Assembly: GCA_028015205.1 (NCBI GenBank)
Contig: CM051521.1
Coordinates: 97,812,513 to 97,876,512, forward strand
Direction: 5' to 3'
DNA length: 64,000 bases
DNA from: Mytilisepta virgata
Taxonomy: Eukaryota; Mollusca; Bivalvia; Mytilida; Mytilidae
In this document: in pieces, positions 11,327 through 20,939 of the stretch
Numbering within the stretch: the first letter of the stretch is position 1
How the letters are laid out: every line of letters begins with the position of its first letter
Notes under the pieces: model-generated
Told to the model about the DNA's origin: nothing
The model's input: the letters and a program-made list of their open reading frames with translations, nothing else
The model's database searches: none
Program-made: the position numbers and the translations under genes

Positions 11327-11960
11327 AACTGTATTAATCCTTTCACAGTTCTTTAACAATGATATGATGTTGTTAGAAACTTTAACTAAGGTGCACTGAC
11401 TGAGTAGGCAGACTATGACCGTCGATAATAATGAACAAAATAATAACCCATCATATTTATTTCATTTTTCAGCAAAGTTATAGACTAAAGATTATGTGTC
11501 AATTGAATTATCCAATCAAAGTTGTTTGTATTTAACCATATTAAACATTATCAAACCATAAAATGCTAGCTGTTAACCATATGTTCGTTACTTTCCATTC
11601 CGTTTTCCCTTCAAAAACACAGAAACAGATGTTACAAAGAGCAAGCTTATCTTTACTTTAACATTCCCTCTGGTACTTATACGAGTTTTTACAATATTAA
11701 CGGTGAATCTAAAAAAAACTGGTGTCAAAGTGCTAGTTGACTCTAAAGCGGTCAAGTGCGATCTTATAAGATAAATAATATTAATAATCAGTAAAAGTCG
11801 TAATGTTAAATGCTGGGTCTTAAAGTGGAACACAAATCAAAAGCACAAGGTAACTGCAGATTAAACCCAAAGCATCAAGAAGAAATCTATCAATTTATCA
11901 AGACACTTTCAAATAAGTAACGACAAAGGATATGGACCGGCACAAAGAATGCATAGGACA

Positions 11961-12339
11961 CACTAGTAACACTAGTTTGATCTTAAACGGCCATTCCAGT
12001 CTTGTTTAATCTTGACTGTCTTAATTTTTAGTATTTCTGAGAGTTAAAAGAAAATCAAGATAACAAGACCAAAACAGATATAATGCCTTGCAGTCAATCA
12101 AGACTGATTAAGACCAGTTCATTAAAGTTAACAGTGGATTATGCAATGTAAAACAATATCTGTGCTGAACTGATCTAAACTCGTCTTTACATATATTGAA
12201 TGACTGCAAGGCAAGATATCTTGATTTGATCTTGTTATCTTTACTTTGTTGAAAAAATATCGACATGCAGAAAAACAAGACTAAATAAGAATAAACAAGA
12301 CCAGAATGGCCGTTTAAGATCAAAATTGAGTTACTAGTG
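11961..12339. mobile_element. Foldback MITE with long terminal inverted repeats
   Basis: The left end is CACTAGTAAC then TTTGATCTTAAACGGCCATT (from 11976). The right end is the complement, ending ATGGCCGTTTAAGATCAAA and GTTACTAGTG at 12330-12339. Symmetry continues inward, with CAAGATAACAAGACC (about 12056) against GATCTTGTTATC (about 12230) and GCCTTGCAGTC against GACTGCAAGGC, so almost the whole 379 bp can fold. The 71-residue open frame inside is not a gene. Confidence 0.8.
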
Positions 12340-13302
12340 ATACACAGGCAACCGATAAAAACCTAAAAGATCCAACGCCAAGATCATTTATCATACATTG
12401 TTTAGTATAAGCTGAAACACTATTTTTTCACACAATTTTTTTTCCGGTAACAGGGACAAAATTTGTGTACAACTCAGTAAGAGTTGAGTTGATAAGGAAC
12501 GGATCATGTAATAGTTATCGATAATTATACGTTTTCAAAATTACAAGATTTTAAACAAAAATGGATGGAATAAGTACAATTCGGATGTTTTTACCCTCAC
12601 TGAGATTTGAAACCAACTAAAATCTAAACATATCGTTGAGAGCAATAGACATTAAAAAGGAAGAAGGAGAATCAAGTCTATACGAAGTACTTGTAATAAC
12701 TCCTGGGACAGCCATGTAACATCACCACATTTTAAAACGTTATTAAATCATTTTGCTTTCTATGCGCATGGGGAATTTTACTATAGCTACTTGAAAGCAA
12801 ACAAATAAAATTTACAGAAACACTATACATTCGGCAGCCAAATATTTTCAGAATTGAAGATAAATCAAGCTCAAGAAATGCATATGCATGAAGCGGTAAC
12901 CACATTCTGCAATCCAGAGTTTACACTATAACCATGCCATTGATTGTAAGCATCTCTTTTTGTACTCGTGATGAAGACCAGTTAGCCGAAACTTTGAACC
13001 TTTTATTTTTGTAGTGTTTGCAGGTACCTGGTTGTCGGTTGTCTGTAAAATATAAACATCCAAATGGGTTGACGGTCCGGTGCAAAATTTTTGAGACTAC
13101 GTCATGGCTGCAAAATAAAATGCGAAACAGGACTTTAGATTTATTAAAGGACTAAAACATTGATATACCTTTATTTGAACATAACACATGTATTTCTTAG
13201 ATACTAAATATTTAGAAATATTGAGTGGCAAATTATAATCGCATGTTTGTTCTGTTATAAAAACAACACATTATCGTGGAAGTATTATATATGGATTATG
13301 CA
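12340..13302. other. Intergenic, no features recognised
   Basis: AT-rich sequence between the foldback MITE and the 3' side of the PPxY membrane-protein gene. I see no exon with plausible coding and splice structure. Confidence 0.4.
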
Positions 13303-13332
13303 CTAATATAATTCATCAATGAATTATATTAG
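13303..13332. repeat. Perfect 30-bp palindrome
   Basis: CTAATATAATTCAT and its exact complement ATGAATTATATTAG flank a two-base CA loop. It could be a terminator-like or cruciform structure or a remnant of a small MITE. Function unknown. Confidence 0.6.
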
Positions 13333-13825
13333 TAAGTAAGACCGACATCAGCTTAATAAAACCGTTTGTATAACAGCTGTAGCACGAAACAAGTCTTGGT
13401 AACACTTATAGCACGATACAATATACATAGAACAATATTATCTAGATAACACCTGAAGCACACCACGTTACAGCAAAACTCATAGCAGAACGATATCGTC
13501 AAGACTACACCTAAAGCATTTCTTGTAATCAACGATTACAGTGGAATAATGTCATCAGGATAACACCAGAGATCAGAAGACGGGTGTTAGTCTTGAAGAA
13601 CTGTAAAAACCGTATCTGTCCACCCGGCTGTCCACCCCTAGCTGGATACAATTACAACAAACAACTTATAATTGAAAATCTTATCTTTACACGATGTTCG
13701 TTTTAAATCTTTGGTACCCACTGACAAATACTGGTCATCCTTCAAACCATACAGCCTTGACTACATATTCATAAATTCTACACAACACCAGGCACGTGTT
13801 CAGTAAAACAACAGTGACAAAAACT
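13333..13825. other. Probable 3' UTR / downstream region of the PPxY gene
   Basis: Directly downstream (minus strand) of the stop at 13826-13828. It contains no other recognisable feature. TTTATT near 13170 would read AATAAA on the minus strand, but I cannot tell whether it is used. Confidence 0.35.
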
Positions 13826-16389
13826 TCATGTCTCAGCCTGGGTTTCTGCTACTCTTTTCATGTATTCTTCATAAGACGGTGGTTCAGAACTATTATCTGG
13901 TGACGCTACAGAACCTTCACTTGTATTGATCAGATCATCTTGCCATCTGTGTGTTATCCGTACTATGTCAAAGGTGTCCGGAGAGTCGGGTATCACAACC
14001 TCATACGGTGGTGGGTCTTCGTTTATTGATGGGCGTCTAAAAGTAAGATAAATATGCAAGTTCTTAAATAAATATTTAATTGCATTTATCTATAAGCAAC
14101 ACTCATTCTGAAAGTATCTACGTACTGAATACACTGAATATAAAAATAACAGAAATGTTTTTGAAAAAAAGAGGAAAACTAGTCCAAAGGTGACAACTCT
14201 ACAAAAATCATTCGACCGGAAAAATCTGGAACACTGAAATGATAATGTTAATTTTAATTCCAAGGGCAATTACGTATACTCTGCAAAAATCATTCGACCA
14301 GAATAACTTCAAACTAAATCTGTCAAATATAGTCTTTAGTTAATATAATTAAAATCACAAGTTGTTTGGAAAAATTGTTGAAGCTTCCCTGAACAGACGG
14401 CTTTAATGTTATTTTACCAGTGAATAGTGTTCTTATTATCGATGTAGGTAGGGAAAGAATATATTTAATATAGATAATAAATACCCAGAAAAACTGTTCT
14501 CTTCATTAACAGATACACTACACATGGTTGCAGTAGTACTGCTACACTGAAATAGAGACGGAAAGCTTTTTAAGATACATAATATTAGCATAATTTTAAA
14601 ACACATTTTCTCAAAAGAACGTTTTATTTATAAAATTACTACATTCAGGCTGTTGTTGGGAATTCGGTGATATATTTTAATTGTCCATATTTTTTCCCTC
14701 GACGACATCGTTGAAGGAATATTATTATATTGAAACATTATAAAATTGGTCTTTGAAAATTTGTTTTGCAATCGCTGGTTATTGATTTAACGTGTATCTC
14801 TCCGAATGTATCACCAGTACTATACAGAAATTAAATTCATCCTATTACTAACATGTTTTTAAACGAAGGAGTATCTCTCCCTTATGGTCTGACCTAAGAA
14901 GGTTTATAAGCATTGGTTTAGGCATTCCATTTGACCTCTACAACAATTTATATTTATTGTTTCGACTATTTGTATTTTTGGCCTTGAGCCTCACTGCAGA
15001 GATGCGCATTTGATGCATCAAACTTATTATTATGGAACTTTTACTCTGCCACTTACACTTGATTTCTGATGTGCACAAAATTCACCCTTCACATAGTTAT
15101 GACGTAAAATACACAAAGATTTAGGTTAGGCACAAAACATTGACTTAATATTCTGTATTGATAGCTCATTACATCTTATAAAGTAATTATTGATCTAAGA
15201 TGTATTCATATAGCATCGTGACTGCTCAGTCAGTATAAATACGATATTGAATTATAGCTAATTGATCCGTTTGGTAAAGATTTACTTAAAATCAATATTG
15301 AAAAATGTGGATTGTTCAGTGTTATGATATTTTTATAACGCACTTGCGCTGGAAATTCATAGCCATTCTCGATCGTATTGGTTGCGGCGAAATGTCACTA
15401 TTTTCAATCCCTCTTTTCATGCGACTTTAAGTTCTGTATGTGTGGGTTTGATTTTGTTATAGATTTTTTGTATTTAACTATTGATGCACATATGGGAAAT
15501 TTGATGTTTAAAAATTTTGTCGAAGGTTCAAAATGAGAGTTCTAAAAAGGTCATGTATAGCACCACGAATAAGAAGAATAACAGCAATTATTGGAACATT
15601 TGGAAATCAGACGATTACAGTTTCAACTCTTAAATTATCATAGATAAGTCTCGGACAATTATATTTTTTACAATGTTCCAAGATAATTCCAGAAACAGAT
15701 GGAAGATAAGAATAATAAGGAATCTTTTGGATCAAAGCAGTTTTGATTTTATAACTCTGGTCACCAGTTTTCTGTCGTATCTTATTTTTGGAAAAGTATA
15801 CGGATGTACCCGAAAAATATTTGAGCGTGAAATCAGGAGAATAAGTGCTTTCAGAAAGGCAAAACTTTAAAAAAAAACTTTATGCTTAATTTTTGTGCAA
15901 GAATCATGTCGTTGGCGGTGTTAGTTCGAAGTACAAGTGCTTGGTGGTGTTTTTTTTTTTTTACACCAAGTCATTATTTGACATAAATATATAACGAATG
16001 TTTCCAAAAAAGTTTCGTTTATAAGTATACCTCGGTGATTTGTCTAGAAGTGTACAAAGCAGTTGGACAGTCTCTGATAACAATCCTCTCCCGAGTTCTA
16101 GTTTCTACAAAATGGAGCTGATTGAAAGTACCCCTTGCCAACACCAGTGCTCCAATCACTATCAGGATAGGGCCGACATATCTCTCTATATTGCCTTCTC
16201 TGTGTCTCTCTAAATTCTGGAAGGTTACAGATGTTACTATGACACCAAACACCAATAAGGCCAAACCAGAAATGATGTTACACAAGGCATTACCAACCAA
16301 CAGAAGACATGGGTTCTCGTACTGTAAATATCGGGCTGTACTTGGTATGTTTCTCCATGTAATCACAGTCTGGGTGCTTGTATGCATAC
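13826..16389 (-). CDS. Small two-TM protein with C-terminal PPxY motifs
   Basis: Three coding exons: 16389-16031 (start ATG 16387-16385), 14546-14485 and 14036-13826 (stop TGA). Phases agree (357, 62 and 211 nt) and predict 209 residues. The acceptor AATTTTTACAG just before the start implies a non-coding first exon; a donor at 17378 (CAATAG/GTAAGAAT on the minus strand) is a candidate. Residues about 27-52 and 71-86 are hydrophobic helices, with no clear cleavable signal. The cytosolic-looking tail has EDPPPYEVV and SSEPPSYEEYM, two PPxY motifs that in known families bind WW domains of Nedd4-type ubiquitin ligases. This suggests a trafficking or ubiquitin-ligase adaptor, by inference. I do not recognise the family; TMEM171-like proline-rich proteins are one alternative. 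Confidence 0.75.
14547..16030. other. Intron of the PPxY gene
   Basis: Separates the membrane-segment exon from the 62-bp exon. It contains a T homopolymer at about 15948-15962 and no recognised repeat. The open frame at 15673-15870 on the + strand is not supported by anything else. Confidence 0.5.
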
Positions 16390-16477
16390 CTGTAAAAATT
16401 AAGTTCATGTCTGCGTTATTAAAAATATACATAGCATAGGTAAATACCGGAAAACTATGTTGGTGTCCATATATTAA

Positions 16478-17128
16478 CCAGGGGTCAGTTTCACAAAGCT
16501 GTCTTAGGATAGTCTTGCATACGGTTTCACAAAGTGGTCCTAACTTAAGACATCTCTCAAAGTTGGTCATAAAGTTAAGACTACACGGAAGGTGTCTATG
16601 ATGGTCTTAGGATCATAACAGGTTGACGGAATATTTAAAATGATTTAACAACAATGAACATTCATTGTATTTATAGCAAGTATGCACGATTTTATCCTTT
16701 AACCTTTTTATAACCGATACAGTGACACATTGAACTCAATTCACTTGTAGAAAAAATGTAGTTATTATTTCATTTTCTTTCTCTTCATTTTGTATATTTA
16801 ATTTTCATATGTATATTGGTGTCTTATTAATAGATAATTTATAATTACACTTCTTTTTTTTCTTTGAAAAATCTATTTTCAAATGATCTAATTAGGGAAT
16901 ATCAATTAATACGTTTAGCAATATTTGGGAAACACATACTAAATTTATATAAGTTTTTTCATAAATATTTAACTTCCGACACGTTTAGGACATCTTTGCT
17001 AAGATCACCCTAAGACAGCTTCGAGGCGAGGTCTAAGATATATCCTAAGATAGTCACAGGAGGATCCTAAGATATGTCCTAATATCTTATGACAGGCCTT
17101 AGGTTAGCTTGGTGAAACCGGCCCCCGG
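16478..17128. mobile_element. MITE with GGTTTCACAAAG-type termini
   Basis: The left end, AGGGGTCAGTTTCACAAAGC then TGTCTTAGGA, is the inverted match of the right end, CCTTAGGTTAGCTTGGTG then AAACCGGCCCCC. Subterminal CTTAAGAC/TCCTAAGAT motifs recur on both sides. This resembles the GGCCGGTTTCAC-type MITEs common in marine invertebrates. It lies upstream of the PPxY gene's coding exon; open reading through it is TE sequence, not protein. Confidence 0.75.
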
Positions 17129-17377
17129 TACAATGCATTGACTGAATGATTGTTGAAATGATTTAAATTTCACATCATCATATCAACAGACGTCTTTTCA
17201 ATTCGGAGTCTATTACGAATTACCTGCATCTTTTGAATTATTAATATCATCATTTGTAAATATTGGCAGGCCGGTATGTTGATTTAATTCTGCTTAACAA
17301 ATCAATGCGTTGCACTGTATCATACAGATGTATTAATTGGGTATTTAATTAATAAAACATAATGCATTAATTCTTAC

Positions 17378-17470
17378 CTATTGTGTATGATTGTTCTCGG
17401 ATTTTGCATAGTCAAATTGTCCTTGCAGTTTTCACTCCATTGTCTAAAACCTGAAATTTACTGGAAGCGC
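17378..17470 (-). other. Candidate 5' non-coding exon of the PPxY gene
   Basis: On the minus strand a good donor (CACAATAG/GTAAGAAT, last exon base 17378) lies 1 kb upstream of the coding exon, whose acceptor precedes the start codon by two bases. The exon's 5' limit is not visible; 17470 is only a nominal edge. Confidence 0.3.
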
Positions 17471-17885
17471 CTTAATCTATTAATAACAGTCAGCAAATAC
17501 CGCCAGCAAATTTATTGATCGGTGAGAAATGATCGGTCTATATTCTTCCGACTGTATAGCTTTAAGACACGAAAAGGCGCTAAGTTTGAAATAAAGAATT
17601 AAGGAATTTAGCAGAAGCATTATAAACTATGTACATAGTCAAAATCTTGGAAACACTGGAAAATTGTACAAATATATTCAGGTTGAAAATAGATTTTCGG
17701 CCGTTTAAAAATATCTTGAATTAAATTTTGGTATTTAATTGTAAAGCACAATTGCAAAATAACTCACGCTAGGCCAGGATTGAAACTGTACCTTCTATGG
17801 GCGAATACTAAACTCACATTGGCAATACTTGTGTAATGAAGGAACAGACAAAGAGCTGAAAAAGAACGGGAAAATCGGTAAATTG

Positions 17886-17988
17886 TCAGAAAAAGACAAC
17901 GTCCTATCTCCGAACTGAAGAGACCGAAAGTAAGGTCACCACACGATCTTCATGCGAGTGGGAAGCTCCAGCACATGCGGCGAGCCGG
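17886..17988 (+). repeat. Dispersed repeat, copy 1
   Basis: Shares AAGACAACGTCCTATCT, the following GAACTGAAGAGACC and ACGATCTTCATGCGAGTGG-like blocks, and a GGCGAGCC ending, with 61787-61892. Identity is roughly 70-75 % by eye. Family unknown. Confidence 0.45.
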
Positions 17989-18518
17989 TATCCGATAAAA
18001 TTATAAGTATAGTAATTTAAAAATGACTGTTATTATAACAAGTGTATAAATAAGAGAAAACAATACAAATAAGGTGAAACTAAAGAATTTAAAAAGACGA
18101 TACTTGCCATGCACCGACCAAAATACCCCCTACCATGCCTAATTAGAACATGTAAAAATGATATGCATTGAGGTTGAACGAATTTGTGATCCAAAGTCCC
18201 CTTATTAATGACCAATAGCAGAAAAAACACAAATGGACACAAATGTGGTGGAAATGTAAATGTACAGCAACAAGTAGCTACTAACAAGAAGTTTAAAAAT
18301 GAAATTGCAGTTACTGAAAGCAAGTTCTTGACCCAAATATGGTTGACAAAATCGTCAAACTGTTCATAACAATAACTGTGTGGTTCGCAATATAATTCAC
18401 AGTGGATTTCATGTTTTAACGTCATAAAAGTACGACCCTGAAGCAAGATATGGTGTGCAACGTCATTAAAATATTGAAATATCATGATTTGGTAAAGATT
18501 TAAAAATACGGTAGGTCA
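17989..18518. other. Unassigned intergenic sequence
   Basis: A 150-residue open frame exists on the minus strand at 18033-18485, with several hydrophobic stretches and many cysteines. It resembles no family I know and has no supporting splice or start context, so I do not call it a gene. Confidence 0.3.
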
Positions 18519-18895
18519 CACCAAATTGATTTTTAGTTCTTTGGATTTTTGGAAGGCGAAAATAGTGTAGGTTCGAAAGCGAGCGAAATTTTAATTTAAT
18601 TTTTTTTTTCTTAAGGACTAGTTCTTTGGGGCGAAGATCAAGACGTGCAGCACATATTTTTAACTAAAATATTGCAAACTTGCCTTGGGAAAAAGTCCCA
18701 ATTTTTTCAAAATTTTAGGAGCGGCCGAATAATTTTTATTTTTCATATCTTGACAGAAAATCAAGAATTTTGGGCAAATTTTCAGCATTTTTGCAAAATG
18801 AGGCGGCCAAAAAAAAAGTTTCTATAAATTAACATATATAGTCCTATCAAATCGGAGTGGCGAAATCCTAAGAGCTATTTAAAAATCAATTTGGT
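18519..18895. mobile_element. Short MITE with ACCAAATTGATTTTTA termini
   Basis: ACCAAATTGATTTTTAGTTC at the left is matched by TTTAAAAATCAATTTGGT at the right. The interior is AT-rich and non-coding. No clear target duplication was found. Confidence 0.5.
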
Positions 18896-19137
18896 ACGGC
18901 ATTGAAAATTTAAATGAGTTGTAATATCAGCTTCACTATAACCTAGTCAAGGTATAAAATGATCCCCATACATATGTGTTCTAAGTCGACTTGGCAGGTA
19001 TGTAAAAGTATTTGAATTTGAATTTATATATTTCAATCTGACATATTTAATAAGAGACCTCCATATGTTGATTCTTGCAAATTTATAGTTGAAAATACTT
19101 ATTATGTAAATGATTTAGAATTAGTGCACATTCCCTA

Positions 19138-19356
19138 GAGATCGGAAAAGGACGTTATAGGAATGTCCCTAGAACAATTCGTTTTTGCACCTTGTGTACA
19201 GGACAAATTGAAGATGAGATCCATTTCTTATCGTACTGCCCAACATACAATACATTTCGGAAGGAATTAAATCAAAAACTGAAACATTGCACTAAAAATG
19301 TAGATTTAATAACAGAGCGTAACTTAGCTAATATCCTTTTGAATAGCAGCACTTAA
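19138..19356 (+). pseudogene. Non-LTR retrotransposon 3' ORF fragment, copy 1
   Basis: Frame translation gives EIGKGRYRNVPRTIRFCTLC, then EDEIHFLSYCPTYNTFRKEL. This is the C-terminal cysteine/histidine segment (CxxC...HFLxxC) found after the reverse transcriptase of many LINEs. It ends at TAA 19354. Upstream it is interrupted by stops, so only a dead tail is present. Confidence 0.75.
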
Positions 19357-19439
19357 AGAATTTGTTAATTATATATAGAAATGCATACTATATAAACAAA
19401 ATGCTATAATACTTAGATTTTATAATAAACAGGATTCCT

Positions 19440-20530
19440 GACTATAATGCTATAATAATGAACGATTGCCACCGCTGCTTCATTACAACCTATTATTTTC
19501 TTTATATTGTATTGCTTAAAGAGGCACTTTCCATCTGCAAGTCTATTGACTCAGATGGAATTTATACTTGGAATAGTTTTATAAAAATATTTTTAAAGAA
19601 TTTGATCTTGAAATTTCAGATTTCGAAGATTTTACCACGCCATTTACTTTTATTAAACAATCACTGAGAAAAAATTAAGAAAGTAATTCATGACTCATAT
19701 AATAAAGAAATATTAGAAAAAATTTCATCATTCAATGACGCCTCTAAATTATATTTGTACAGTAAATTAAAATCAGAGTTTAAGCTAGAAAGTTATTTAC
19801 TATTATTCTCTAACTTCAAAACAAGACAATTTTCAAAATTAAGAGTCAGTGGTCATAATTTAGAAATTGAAACAGGGCGATATAAAATTATAATAAGAGA
19901 AGAAAGAATATGTAAAAGATGTGATTTAAATGAAATAGGAGATGAATTCCACTTTTTATTAAAATGTACAGCTAATCATTATCCGAGAAACAATTTATTT
20001 GACAAAATAGTATTAAATAAGCCTGACATTCTTGAAAAAGAACCATTAGATGAAATATTTTTTTGGTTCAATTTTAACCGAACTTTTGACAGAAATATGA
20101 GACTTTATAAAGCAATCTACAGAATTGCAAAAATGAGGTCCTTGTTGGTCAAAGTAATAACAGTATTAATAATAAAAGGTATATTTTCATTTATTTTATA
20201 TCATAAATTCTGAATTTGTGATGTTATATGTTTGTTTGTTTTCTTGTTCATGTATATGTAACGGTTTATTTTTTCCGGTGTGAAATTATTTCCGAACTCG
20301 TATATTAATACACTTCTGACGGAATAAAGTTGGAAAATATTTCATTATATAAAAATTAAGATTGCTATAAAATATTATCTGATTCATATTTTACACAAGA
20401 TCATCATTTGACGGTCGGAAAATATTTCACAGATATATGAATATCACAGCCGGAATAAATTATCTCTTACATATTTGCTTGACCCACATGGGTGTATTTT
20501 TGCAAATAAAGAATTTGAATTTATATAATT
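19440..20530 (+). pseudogene. Non-LTR retrotransposon 3' ORF fragment, copy 2
   Basis: From about 19755 an open frame to 20213 encodes LRVSGHNLEIETGRYKIIIR, then ICKRCDLNEIGDEFHFLLKC, a LINE C-terminal CCHC segment like copy 1. Upstream, at 19450-19750, more LINE-like coding is seen in shifted frames, so the copy carries frameshifts and is 5' truncated. The 3' part ends near AAAGAATTTGAATTTATAT, a motif close to one at about 19010-19030, which may mark the shared LINE 3' end. The clade (CR1/Jockey-like?) is not determined. Confidence 0.75.
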
Positions 20531-20654
20531 GTTTATGAGTCTCGACCATTGTTCGAACAATAAATATTTGTATTTCTATCTTTATATTTCTATAAAAAGG
20601 TCTCATATTTTATAAGTATTTGGGACGAACGAAATCCTGTGCCACATTAAATTA

Positions 20655-20694
20655 AGAGCCCCCCCCCCCCCCACCACCACACACACACACACTT
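20655..20694. repeat. C tract plus CA microsatellite
   Basis: A run of about 14 C is followed by CCACCACCA and (CA)n of about 8 units. Simple-sequence repeat about 200 bp upstream of the TXNDC11 start. Confidence 0.9.
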
Positions 20695-20857
20695 ATTTTG
20701 TGTGATATCAACTACTATGTTAACCGAGAACTTCGTAAGATATGTTCCGAGATTAAATTAAAAAAAAAACTTTGCGTGCTTATTTTTTTTACTCAAAATA
20801 TTCGCTTTAAAATTATTTGCCACACCGAAATCTCGCAACAAACGTGATCTGACGTGG

Positions 20858-20939
20858 ATGTATACCAATGGCGAAAACAACACATGAGGCCGATAAGGGG
20901 TCTCATATCAGTACAGGTGCTAAAGCGTTGGATGGCTAG
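20858..20939 (+). promoter_or_regulatory. Overlapping upstream ORFs at the TXNDC11 start
   Basis: An ATG at 20858 opens nine codons ending TGA 20885-20887, which overlaps the main ATG (20884) as ATGA. A second ATG at 20868 opens 23 codons ending TAG 20937, just past the alternative in-frame ATG at 20932. If the mRNA 5' end lies upstream, both would compete with the main start. Their presence in the mRNA is inferred. Confidence 0.4.

Noticed and set aside
11327..11359. Upstream extension of the GPCR frame to 11359
   Set aside because: The extension begins at TTG, not ATG; the first ATG in frame is 11324-11326.
16390..16570. N-terminal extension of the PPxY gene exon
   Set aside because: A splice acceptor lies at 16390-16391 and the upstream part is mostly MITE sequence.
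18033..18485. 150-residue minus-strand open frame with hydrophobic stretches
   Set aside because: No family resemblance, low-complexity composition, and it lies in repeat-rich sequence; likely chance.
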